Of a stretch of 64,000 nucleotides of DNA, positions 24,701 to 35,478 are shown in pieces. This stretch comes from Tubiluchus corallicola (lineage: Eukaryota; Priapulida; Priapulimorpha; Priapulimorphida; Tubiluchidae), in the NCBI GenBank assembly GCA_030141605.1, contig JAQGDQ010000109.1:199501-263500 (forward strand). Direction: 5' to 3'. The notes under the pieces were generated by a model that ran no database searches, was not told the DNA's origin, and saw only the letters and a list, made by a program, of their open reading frames with translations. Each line of letters opens with the position of its first letter. Position 1 is the first letter of the stretch. The position numbers and the translations under genes are program-made.

Positions 24701-27700
24701 TTCTGATGGTGACGACGATGACGTTGTGGACAATGACGATAAGAACATCGACGACGACGACGATAATTATAGCACTGACGTTGATAGCGTTCACATATAA
24801 AGTCTACTCTATGCAAGTTACTAAATCACAGTTTTTATTGATCGTTTTCCCATTTGAGCCATCTAGTCTTCTAAAGAAAGAAAGAGCTACGTTTTGCATT
24901 TAATTAGCCAAGATTAGTTGCTAAACTTCACAAATGAATTTAAAATTCATGATGATGATGACGACGACGACGACGACGACGACGAAAACGACATTCCTGA
25001 CGTTATTGGCTCGTTCTATTTAGATTAAAGCAAAACCGCACCCAATCATAAACTGTAAGTCAGAACAATCTACTCTTTAAAATATTGAAAGGAAACATAC
25101 TATTTTTTTCAAAAATGACTAACGTGAAAGAATTATTACCACACAAACACAATTTGACTGTCGCGCCACTAGTTCTTCGCTGTTACATGCATTTCGCCAT
25201 TCGCTAGTTAGACGGGCACTAGCGCCTGCATTTCGGAAACGCATTGCATAAAAAACAGATGCTGTGCCTCTCAGTTCAGATGTTAGTTTGTGACGAACTA
25301 CACACGTTCGGCAGCTCATGCGTGAGCACAGCGGTAAATTTGAAATTTGAATTTTTATTTAAAACTTGCCTAGTTTTAGTATAACACACTGAATATCTTA
25401 CAGTAGCACAGTAATTCTATTTTCTCTTTCGCGAACATCTGCAATATGCTCGTGAAAATTGTTATTTTGTGATATCATCAATAGTTGGGCCCGCCTATCG
25501 TTAATTAAGTTTTTAGTCTATTATTTAATTATCAGAAACGCTTTTGCAGTGTTAATTGTGTTAAAATGTATACTTTTTGTCGGACTTAAAAATGGGGTGG
25601 TATATGAAAAATCATCCTGTCTTTCTTTAATTAAAAAATGACCGAGAAGTGCAAAAACTGAATTAAAAGTCAGGCTGATACTATAATAGTAAGTGTAAGC
25701 GCTAATGGTTTTAAAGCTGTTGAGTTTTAAAATAGGAATGACGGAAGAAAACGAGTTTTGGTCAAACATTGTTGATACAATAAAACCTCCAACTGATGAA
25801 CTGAAGGAATGTCATGCACCCAAACCCATTTTGCTCGCAACAGGAGAGGTATGGTAAATTCTTTTTGCGATTTTTCCCCTCTCTGCTTTCCTTTCTCTTC
25901 CCTTTTTCGTTTCATTTTTCTCATCTTTGCCCACACCCAACTACCCCTTTCTTTTTTCATCTCTCATAGAAAAGTTTGCCTCCTTTTAATATTTTTACCA
26001 TAACGCTTTTTACAGGCCAACACGACTTTGAGATGGCAACCTGATATTGTAGAACTAAACATCATGAAAATTGGTCAATTAGTGATTACCGCTGTGCCCG
26101 GGGAATTTACTACGATGGCAGGAAGACGACTGCGCGAGTCAGTAACGCAGGTGACTATGGAAGTGCTGATATTGGCAGTTACAAACAAAAATAATAAATT
26201 TAACTCGCTAAAAGAAGTCAATAACAATTTTTTTCACAAAAAAGCAAAAACATTAGCCAAGATTGCTTTAAATGAGGAGTCTGTTGCCACTCTATAAAAC
26301 AAGCAAGAAGGTATGTCATTTAAAAGCATACTCGGATACATACGTTTTTTAAGATGAACGTCTATGTGCAAAGGGTAGCATTTCTGATTCAAATAGCAAC
26401 AAGTTTATTTCACATGGCTCAAGAACTGCTAATGACTGGTATCGACTAAAATATACAAACATTCATGATAACATGAAATGCACAATCGTTGGAGTTTGCT
26501 GTTAAATACATATTTTTTGTTTGTTTGATGGCTTAACCTTATCAACGGACTGACGTAGTGACATTTGGTTAATGATTTTCTTTGCTGTTACGAAAACTAG
26601 GCATATAATGACAATGCTAAGCATTGGTTTGCTTGCTTATTGAGCTTTTTCTGCCGAACTGAATGGATAGGTCATTTAGAACGCCATGTTTTGTGATTAT
26701 GGAACCCTTTTCTTCGTAAAGATGTCATTTATAACGGCTTTTATGGTCACGAAGGAATCGGTTTCATCGTTTGAATTTAGAATACGTAGTAACTTGCTTG
26801 TGTTGCCGTAAAACGTATTACATAAACAACGAGAATGGGAACAAAAATATCATTACGACGAAACAGACACCTTTATAGAGTTACTTCGCGAGCGACTAAT
26901 CCAAAAACTTTATGAGACAATATCCCAAATAAGTTTAAACCACTTTTTTATGATTATTACTTGATTATATGTTTATTTTATTTAAAAGAGCTGAATATTA
27001 TTAGTTATTTAGTAATTATTTAAATTAGCACAGAACAAAAATTATCGAAATTGTTAGGCACGGGTTTACTGGCTAGTCTCTCTTTCAATTGTCTTTCTTT
27101 CCCCCTCTCTTTCACTCTTTCTCTCTCTCTCTCGCTCGCTCGCTCACTTGTTCTTTGTGTTTCTATATACACAAGTTCTTTATTTTCTTTCACACGATAA
27201 TATTAAATACAAAAGTCTACTGTTTGTCATTTCAGACATTAATAACTCATGGTTATCCCGAGGACACGTGCGTTGTTATAGCAGGATTATCTGGCACATA
27301 TTCCAGTTACATAGTGACTTACGAAGAATACCAGGTATACATGCATGTGGATAGCTGAATGACTAGTGGACGAACGGACGAGAAGAATGATGGGAGGACG
27401 GAAGAATTAACGAATCTATACACATGATATAACGAAATTGTCAATGGTGAACTTGTATAATGAAGTACACAAGTTTAGCTTTACATTATAGCACAATAAC
27501 AGCATTAAGTTTAATTGTATTATCGAGGCAACATTTAATGCCTAAATTCCTTATTAAATAATCTGCCTATAAAAATACTGTATATAGAAACGCAAACATT
27601 ATTTCAGGCACAACGATACGAGGCTGCTTCTACCATATATGGTCCTCACACGCTGCAAGCTTACACAGAGAAGATGAATGGATTAGCTGAAGCAATGGCC

Positions 27701-29716
27701 CTAGTATGTAAATTCACTTTGTTACATTACCGATTTTCCATAACGAGTTGAGATGGTTTAGTACATTTTTTAGTACAAAGCGCTTACTTTTTTTAACTCA
27801 AAAGCGTTTAGGTAATTTCACTTAGAGTAAGCAAAATGATATCAATTTCGTAAAGTTGGGAAAACTAAATTATTGTGTTTTTTTACGTTTTTGTTAGCTA
27901 GTTGTAAGTTATACTGTATTGGTATTACGACCCAAAAATATTGCAGTAATTAGCAATAAGTACATTCTGTATTTAAGGGCGAATATGTTCCCAAAGGGCA
28001 ACTTCCACCGAATATGACCGAATATCAGCTCACAATAATCGGGCCGCCGCGGGACGATGAAGCTCCTGACGGCTTTTCTATCGGAGACGTTATATTGGAT
28101 GCAAGAGATACTTATTATCCGGTATGTTGATTATAAGTACATCGTGATTTTTTAGGTTTTTAACATTATTATCTGAATTCCTGACACATGCAGTGAAAAA
28201 ACGTGGCGTAACCGAAATTATATAAATGTAAATGTTGTCAAATTTATTTATGCAATGAGCACATATTCTTATAAAAATACATCCTACATATAAAACAATA
28301 AAATTACAATAAAAGCACTCAAGAAAAGGAGAGGATGAGGTAAAAACTTATATTTTCTTGCCCTTTTAGTTGTCATTATTTTACTCGCAAAACTAATTGT
28401 TTTTGCTCTTTTTGCATGCGTAAACGCGTGATAGATCAAAGTTTATTTAGTTTAGACCACCTCACCAAAACCAAATGCGTCTGGCAAAAGCCTGCAATTA
28501 TATTATTTTTTGTATGATTTCAGGGTGACACGATCAAAGTCAAATTTCAAGCGGGAAATCCACGGAATGACTTGATGGTAATAAAACTTTTTTCACGCAA
28601 GTTTTGTGAAATCAAGTGCATTTATAATTAAAAGCGTGTTCATGTATGATTTTTGATAGTGCTGCCCTGTACTGAGGATTAAATTTTTCAATTGCGAAAG
28701 ACGTATGAAAAGGACGAATAAACTGATCCTTCTTAATGAGATTTTTAATTTAGCACAAAACTGAGTTAAGATTAGCTAAAAATACATTTAAGTAGTTCAT
28801 CTTAGAGCAAGTAAAAAGTACTGAATTTCGGCAAGTCAGAACAACTAAAATGTAGTGATTTTTGACATCTTGTAACTATGTGTAACATTCTGTAGTAGTA
28901 CATCTTGCTGTTTGCAAATATTAGCAGGTAAAATTGTTGAATACGTTTCGTATGTAACTGGATTTTGCGGTATTATAGATCCGGATAGCACCAAAATCCA
29001 TATTCTTCCTCTATTCTTGTTTCTAGACGGAAAAGACGTTTCTTACCGTCGATTACCACCCACCAGGTAGTGCTACATCTGAAGTGGTTCTCACAGATGG
29101 TAACTGGGAAACATTGTGAGTATTTGTTTATTTTAATAATAGAATCAGTAACCAATTATAGGTAGAAATGTATATTAGTTTGCATACACAATACTTAGAT
29201 TGCAGCTGTAAAAACATTTAGCGAAATATTCAGCTTAACAGTACATTGGCTTTTCATGAAACCTGTAAAAATTGCCTTCTTAAAGATGCTTGGACCTGGA
29301 TTTTGGATTCTCTTAAAGGAACTTGGCCAAAACAAGAATATTCAATGTGGGTTCTAGCTTTTTATGATGATTTATTCAATAATTTTATTTTAGTTTACTG
29401 GGAACATACATTTGCACAGTAGCACATCAGTATAGCATTGTTAACACTTCTTTTTGTAAGGTTCGAATGGGAATTCACCACCACGCCCATCATTGGGGCA
29501 CGACAAAGTGTAGCCACAGTGACCTGGAATATACCAGAAGATGTGCAGCTAGGTGAATACTCCATCACCCACTATGGGCATCACAAATCCACCAGACTAG
29601 GACAGACAACGATAACCCCATATCAGGGGACAACGCAGAGGTTTCAAATTATAGAGCGACCAAATTATTATCTTAGATATTCGCAGTTGAAGAAGCGAGA
29701 ACTAGCGTTTATGTGA
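17494..29716 (+). CDS. ASAH2: Neutral ceramidase (N-acylsphingosine amidohydrolase)
   Basis: Seventeen coding exons join in frame into 723 residues: 17494-17625, 18155-18307, 19249-19425, 20135-20262, 21311-21388, 22125-22245, 22587-22709, 22966-23157, 23966-24047 (or 24588-24669), 25736-25848, 26016-26150, 27236-27334, 27608-27703, 27978-28121, 28524-28577, 29027-29115, 29461-29716. Residues 1 to about 20 form a signal peptide ending ALSAVVQA. Family hallmarks are SGTHTHSGPGG (about 117-127, zinc-binding His region), WFAVHPVSM (His228), SSNLGDVSPN with likely catalytic Ser279, MGYSFAAG, PGEFTTMAGRRL (Glu463) and TYSSYIVTYEEY (Tyr500-503 region). The C-terminal part, from about residue 575, matches the family's immunoglobulin-like end domain, closing with GEYSITHYGHHKS. 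The enzyme splits ceramide into sphingosine and fatty acid at the cell surface or outside the cell (family knowledge). No mucin-like stalk or transmembrane anchor is evident after the signal peptide, so a secreted form is likely. A downstream AATAAA lies at 30332-30337. Confidence 0.96.
18866..18891. repeat. (AAAAC)n short tandem repeat
   Basis: About five copies of AAAAC in the second ceramidase intron. Confidence 0.85.
19561..19581. repeat. (TCG)n short tandem repeat
   Basis: Six to seven TCG units in ceramidase intron 3, just after a degenerate CATCA-rich segment. Confidence 0.8.
21626..21723. repeat. Alternating purine-pyrimidine (TG/CG)n tract in ceramidase intron 5
   Basis: About 98 bases of nearly uninterrupted alternating GT and GC steps: a GTGC block, a block of pure CG dinucleotides (about 21658-21671), more GTGC, then a long GT run. 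Such sequence is the classic Z-DNA-forming pattern. It lies 240 bases after exon 5. Confidence 0.9.
23392..23907. mobile_element. Non-autonomous hAT-type element (MITE)
   Basis: The 516-base element is bounded by a perfect 14-base terminal inverted repeat, CAGTGGCGGCTCGT at 23392-23405 and its reverse complement at 23894-23907. Flanking 8-base segments TGCAGCAC and ATCAGCAC share their last six bases, fitting the 8-base target duplication of hAT transposons with two changes. The interior has stops in all frames and no transposase, so it would have been mobilised by another element. It sits in the ceramidase intron between exon 8 and the alternative exon pair. Confidence 0.75.
23966..24047 (+). 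CDS. ASAH2: Ceramidase exon 9a (alternative)
   Basis: This 82-base exon lies between a TAG acceptor and a GT donor (GTTTGA, a weak donor). It encodes 27 residues, GKTCKPAMGYSFAAGCTDGA then GALNFTQ, plus one base of the next codon. It fits the ceramidase frame between exon 8 and exon 10. It is 21 of 27 residues identical to exon 9b and has the same length and phase. Confidence 0.88.
24588..24669 (+). CDS. ASAH2: Ceramidase exon 9b (alternative, tandem duplicate of 9a)
   Basis: This 82-base exon, with acceptor CAG and donor GTTGGT, encodes GSTCKAAMGYSFAAGTTDGP then GAFNFSQ, in the same phase as exon 9a. Because 82 is not a multiple of three, using both copies or neither would shift the frame. 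The pair is therefore expected to be mutually exclusive, unless one copy is dead. Both copies are intact. The intron after it is rich in GAC and GAT triplets. Confidence 0.88.
24949..24984. repeat. (GAT/GAC)n triplet repeat
   Basis: Four GAT units run into about eight GAC units within the intron after exon 9b. A second, imperfect GAC/GAT-rich patch lies at about 24705-24770. Confidence 0.85.
26671..26900. repeat. Dispersed repeat copy 1 with ~52-base subunits
   Basis: It begins with two degenerate subunits, each starting GTCATTTA (26671 and 26723) and carrying a CCCTTTTCTTCGTAAAG-like end. The part further right contains ATTACATAAACAACGAGAAT and a TAGAGTTACTTCGCGAGC-like tail. The same order of motifs recurs at 43920-44175. 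It lies in the ceramidase intron between exons 11 and 12. Confidence 0.6.
27076..27147. repeat. CT-rich polypyrimidine tract
   Basis: A C/T-rich stretch of about 70 bases with (CT)n and (CGCT)n, about 90 bases upstream of ceramidase exon 12. Confidence 0.7.
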
Positions 29717-31495
29717 ATCAATTTTTGGTAAAATGTGACGCCACGGTGACTACACTCAAAATGATGTACATTGAATCTAGTGTATGTGGTGCTACTTATA
29801 ATCAGTCTAAAAAAACTATTCCACTTAAAATCATGTAAGATAATGCAGTTGCCGCTACTGTTTTATTTAATTGCATATAAAACCATGTTCACGGAAAGAC
29901 TACCACCAGACATACAGGAACTCACAAAAATTCTTAATGGTCTACAGTAAAAATGCTTTCCAACTTTTTGTAGATCCCGACAGGCCCTAGACAAAGCAAT
30001 TTTGTTGTCACTAGAAGTTACTAATCTCTTTCTTTCTCGTTGTGTGAATGCCCTTTGTGTTTCTTTTTGCTTAGCAACCAGGTTCATGTATTAAATTTAA
30101 AGAAAAGTACCTCAATTCATGCATTACAAAAGACAATATATAATACACAGTGTGTTTAAGTATTAAAGTCCATGATAAAATGCTGTAAATATGTCAGTAT
30201 GTGGCTATTTAATTAAAAATGGACTCCAGTTATGATATGATTTCATTAAATCATCCTAATGCAAGTTACGGTGCACTACTTATCGTAATTTACAAGTGTT
30301 AAAACTCAAAATACTAACTAAAAGTTCACCAAATAAAGTTTACTTAAACAAAGCAAGTATTCTCAAAGTTAAACTTTAGTTTAAGAATGAATGTTTATTG
30401 GTCATAGTATAAGAACAAAGTTCACAATCATACTGCTTTTCAAACTGAATGCTGGTATTTTTTGCAGTGTATTTACGTGTACATTACAGTAATGTACATA
30501 GTAAGAGCAATGAAAAATAATATGATATCATTTATAAGCTCCACTATCAGAAAATTGGTTTATTTTGGTAGTTGGCTTTAAATTTAAAACAAAATGAAAA
30601 TATAATAGAATGGTGTTCCATTAGCCTACAAGTTACAATTCGTCTAACAACTTTCAATCAGATCTCAAACAAAACAATTTATTACACTAATTACACGCAA
30701 TCACAGAACAAAATGTTACAATTATTAGCACTTAATTTAGCATACTGCTAAGAATACAGTGTGCCTCAACAAAACACATATTTGGCACAAAAAATACTGA
30801 ATCAGAAAAAATCACGGTTGCATTTTGTAAAGTGAAAATCTATGACATTTGGCATTTAAAAACCACAGCTATACACAATGTAGATAAAAAACACAAGTTT
30901 CTAAACTAACAGCCAGACTGAACAAGATTCTGATGAATAATGACTCAATAACAGTAAAGTAATATGTGAAAAGTAAAGTGGAGCACCATTTTCCTCTTAA
31001 ATTCGATACAACGCCTTGCAGATCTCACATATCAACAAATAATTAGTACATAATTACAATACAGTATAAATATAATAATATATTACCTTCAAGAAACCCA
31101 AGAAACATGTAAACAATAAATAATACTTCTGAAATTATACCGGGATAGGTTTTGTAAAAAAAAATGACAGACAAAATTAGAGTAAGCATCTATTTTATTC
31201 ATAAAATGTCAATATGATCTTGCATAGTACAAAAGAAAGATGAGCTCATTGCCAAGTTTATTTAAAGATTATGAAAATTATTATCAGGCAAATATGGTAG
31301 TAATACCAATAACTGGATTAAAATCTGAAACAAAGCAAAGATTTAGCTTTACATTATTTGTATACATAAGAATGATGTTACTTCTTAAGACCAACTGATA
31401 AATGACTAATTACAGCTGTGCTACAGTAAAATAACAACAGATCAATCTTTATTCTCTCTGACAGACACAAATTTTAAATACCGGTAAAATTGATT
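29717..31495. other. Convergent intergenic region (ceramidase and PLA2G15-like 3' ends)
   Basis: Both neighbouring genes end here. A plus-strand AATAAA lies at 30332-30337, 616 bases after the ceramidase stop. On the minus strand AATAAA (TTTATT on plus) lies at 31448-31453, 43 bases after the lipase stop. No other gene or repeat family was recognised. Confidence 0.5.
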
Positions 31496-34400
31496 TCATG
31501 AGAATACAACCTTTTTGAGATACTGAATAACAGGAGGATGAGTAAGAACACCCATATGGTCAATGCCAGCATACGTTCTTTCATACACTTTCTGCTTTTG
31601 TTTCCCTTGCCAATGAAGACACCCCTTCAAACTACGCATGTTCACCGTACCATCACCGTCGCCATATTTTGCAATTGGTTGGTGATCAGGAAAATTGCCA
31701 GGTGACCAGTAGAAACTTTCTGAAGTGTTGACCTTTGACCCATGCAAACAATGTACTTCAACACCAGGTGGATTATTAATATCTACCAGATCTTTGGTGT
31801 CCAGATGCATTTGATACCCATTTGGAAAGTCTATGTCAGTAAAAAACTGTTTGATGTCTTTCAGTGTGTAGTTTCGGTGCTCGTTGGTTGCTAGTATTTC
31901 ATTTTCATCCCAGAAGTTTTTGTTTGGAAGAAGAAAAGCGAGACTTGGAGATGTACGTTGTTGTGTTCTTAGTGTCAACGGATTTAAAAGGAACACGCCC
32001 AAATTTTCACCTGCAACAAAAATCATAAAAAGGAACAGAAAAGTAGGTAAATTACTTTAGCAGACTGACCAAGTACTAGACAAAAACAGCCCAATAATGA
32101 AAGTAACTGAATACATGCAAGTCCCTGTTTAACGTTGCCCAGTTTGCCTGCGGTTCATCTCAATGATGACAAGTTTCTTCTTCACTTTTAATAATGAACT
32201 GTTGATCTTACTTAAAGAATTTCAACTGTTGGCAACTGCAAAAATATGTTAAACACAGTTCTAAAAAATAAGTACTCTATAAAGGGTAAAAAGAAAATCA
32301 ATAACAATCTTTAATTTAAACTAAAGTTAAGTAAAGCTTGACAAGGGTGGTCAGCATACGGATGGGTGACTACTGACGTTAATGCTCCCTCTTGGAGTTT
32401 TTTGCTTATTACCTGATTGTAGCTGTTTACCTGTTTGAGAGAGTACGTAATTACGTATTCACATTGAAGCACATAAAGTATTTACAGTCTGTAAATTAGT
32501 ACTATTTACATAAAGTAAGATGTGCAACTGAGTTTTGCATTCCAGTTTGCACAGTGCTGAACTGCATAAAAAATATGAACAGGGAATTTGTGATTTTTGC
32601 TGCTGGAAAGCATTCTTATGCATTTATATCGTTAAGCAATCCTTGCAGATTTTTCAAGTACTTAATTTAACAATTGCAAGTCTTTGCATTGCTAGTGCAG
32701 TGTGTATGAACATTAATGATGAGCACAACTGCAAAGTTGCTGATGCTCCAAAATAATAACACTTGACGAGCTTCAGACCTTTTGCCAGTGAGCTGTCAAA
32801 ATTTTTGCTTTCTGAACTTAAGGTTTGCTGTATGCCTTATACAATAATTTCGACAAACAATGCATGCATTAATAGACTTAATTCATCTCAGGGCAACATA
32901 ATAGTAAAAGTGTTGTGAGTTACTAGCTGTTACTAAACAGTTTTTCCCCAAGGCAATAAAATGCAGTTTCCAGATTGATCGGCCTCCAGTGGTTTCAGTT
33001 AGATTATGGAAACAGCTGCCAACAAACTTATTTCTACAAGAAATTCCATGACACGTAAAGACATTAATATCAAGGTAAAAGATAAAAGAGGAGATCACGA
33101 ATGTCACTATACCTGAAGCAAATACACGGAGTGGTTTGACAGTACCACCCCAAACACCAGCAAGTGCAAATAAGGATTTAATAAATTTGTCTTTCCATGT
33201 AGCAGGTTGCAAGTTAAGGAATCTCCACATCATGGGATTGCCCATAGAATGGCAAATTAGAATCACTTTCTTGTTGCCATTTTCATAATACGTTTTTTCC
33301 ACTAGTTCTTTCATGCGATCAAAGTACGTGTTGTGCTCATCTGAAATAAGTTCTTATAATCTAAACATATTGCAAATTGATAAAATAATATTACATAAGG
33401 TCAACTAATAAAAGCAGTTCATTAATGCATTAGTACAAGGAAGGTGTTTTCTGAAATAATTCCAAAAGTAACGTAACAAATGAGACATGCTATTACAGTA
33501 ACATCCAGCCAAGACTAGCAAGGGATCTGCATTGAATATAAGTACCCACACATATGATTTTTAATACTGAACAATTTTAATACACGCACAATAAAAGAAA
33601 AATAACGACAAAGAAGATGATATATAAGATACGATGAATTTGCTTTTATTTTAATTTCCTTTTTGGTCATCACAAGTAGTTAAAAGTTAGGAATAGTGTG
33701 GCGTAACACGCTAACTATGTGGCAAAATAGCATCTAAACCATGAGGAATGTGACATTACTCAAACATAATGTGTAAACAAACTGAAGAAAACCTTCTTAT
33801 AGTAGTATATAAATGTTCCCAATAACTATAAGCCCGATACTTACTTGGTGCTCTACGAAAATCATAAGGGGCACCACGAATGTTGACGCCCCTAGTATAA
33901 CCCCATGAGACTAGTGCTTCCACGATTTTGATAAAATATAATCCTTAAAAAAATGTATAATGTTCAAACACAATACATATTCATAAAGATTTTTTATAGA
34001 AGTCAGTTAAGGCCTGAATTTGATTTAAAACAGCCGAATATGATCAATTTCTTTCTTGCACTAATATGGAAATTTTAGAGGTATAAATTGCACATCGAAT
34101 AATATCGGAGAATGCAAAATGTGAACTGATTATTATTATGTATTCAGAATTTCTCTTTGAGTATTTACAGGTCTATTCTAATGAACTTATCGAATGAAAG
34201 TGCTTACATTTTACTGAAAAAAATTTGGCAAGCCATTAATCAATGTTAAGCTCAGCATATCAAACAGCAATCATGAAACGTGTTACCTGGCGATGCCTGA
34301 CTAGGATCAAGCCACTCAACGGTACTGGTGTTTCCGAAACCAGGTATTCTGATATCTACACCAGAAGGCGAGTAGCTTGTGTGTGTTACATTATCATACA

Positions 34401-35478
34401 TCAACCTAGATAGAAATGACATGTACTAATGTGCAAGTTAAAATTTAAAAGGTTCTTGTGTTTAGCAAATAGTTCAAAATGAATATAGCAAATAATAATA
34501 TTTGTTATTTCCAACAATACACTAAAACAATAGAAAAATATTCTCTTAATATTAGTATTTATACCTCATGTTATCAACCCAACAGTCAAGCACTAATGGA
34601 ACAAGAAGCTCAAGATTTAACCACAAGTTAAAGTAATCATCTGTTTGCTTTTCACACCAATAGTGTGGTGTAGTGCTCTTATTCAGTCTAGCTTCTACTT
34701 GGCTTCCACCATCTCCTGGTACTGAAATGTGGAACACAAATACAAAAACAAATTGGCAGCCATACAAGCAGGACATTGTATACAGTGAATAATGGTCAAA
34801 TCGGTATCACACAACGTACCCATAACATCGTTATCAAACAGCACTAAGCTGGAATTCTTTTTTAAAGAATTTAGCATAAAGGACGCTAGTGTTAACGTGC
34901 CTGTTTTCAGCCTAGCTTTATCAGTGCTCTTGTTTAGTTTACTCCCTTTCAGTCTAGCTTCATCAGCGCTCTTGTTTAGTCCACTACAAAAACTCGGTCA
35001 AGACTTGAAGGAAAAGTAGATATCAGCATTTGCAGTACTGATGTCAAACATAAGAAAAGAAGAAATCACCAAAAACAGCTGCCAATGATACCAATTTTGA
35101 GAGAGAGCTTGCTTGTAACGTTTCCGAAAAACGAAATGTACTATTCATGTGCATAATTTTTTATAATCTTTATTTGTTAGAAGTTGGTTGGTAACAAATT
35201 ATTATTATGATTACCCCATTATTTTCAGCTAACAAAGGGCCTAGAAAACTAGGCTACCTGTTCCAGTTTATTTTCCTACTTGAAAAAAATTCATTTACAA
35301 TAAACTACATATTTCGAAATTTATGTAGCTATATGATCAAAATGTTTTAATTAAAAACCCTACCAAGAATCACAGGGTATCCCATGCCATGTTTAACTGG
35401 AAGGGATAAACTCACAAAAGACGAAATACCAAAAAAACACAGACACAAAAAACATAAATTAATAGAGGCATTCGCCAT
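31496..35478 (-). CDS. PLA2G15: Lysosomal phospholipase A2 / LCAT-like acyltransferase (PLA2G15 family)
   Basis: Six minus-strand exons, 35478-35364, 34721-34565, 34405-34287, 33943-33845, 33340-33113 and 32010-31496, join in frame to 410 residues, almost exactly the length of the human enzyme. The start is the ATG at 35478, followed by a hydrophobic signal peptide (about residues 7-24). Conserved features are [17 protein letters not shown] (oxyanion region), [19 protein letters not shown], the cap segment [33 protein letters not shown], the nucleophile motif ICHSMGN (Ser195), [13 protein letters not shown] (Asp359) and AGIDHMGVL (His391). Ser-Asp-His completes a lipase triad at the family's usual spacing. 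The vertebrate enzyme works in lysosomes at acid pH, deacylates phospholipids and can move the acyl group to ceramide. The gene is convergent with the ceramidase. Confidence 0.95.
34905..34981 (-). repeat. Tandem 42-base units resembling a piece of PLA2G15 exon 2
   Basis: Two units starting TTTCAG at 34905 and 34947 lie in PLA2G15 intron 1, about 190 bases from exon 2. On the minus strand they stay open and read [14 protein letters not shown] then [11 protein letters not shown]. Exon 2 itself (34672-34695) contains VEARLNKST, encoded by closely similar bases. The intronic array therefore looks like a rearranged micro-duplication of exon sequence. No splice sites that would include it are evident. 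Confidence 0.6.
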
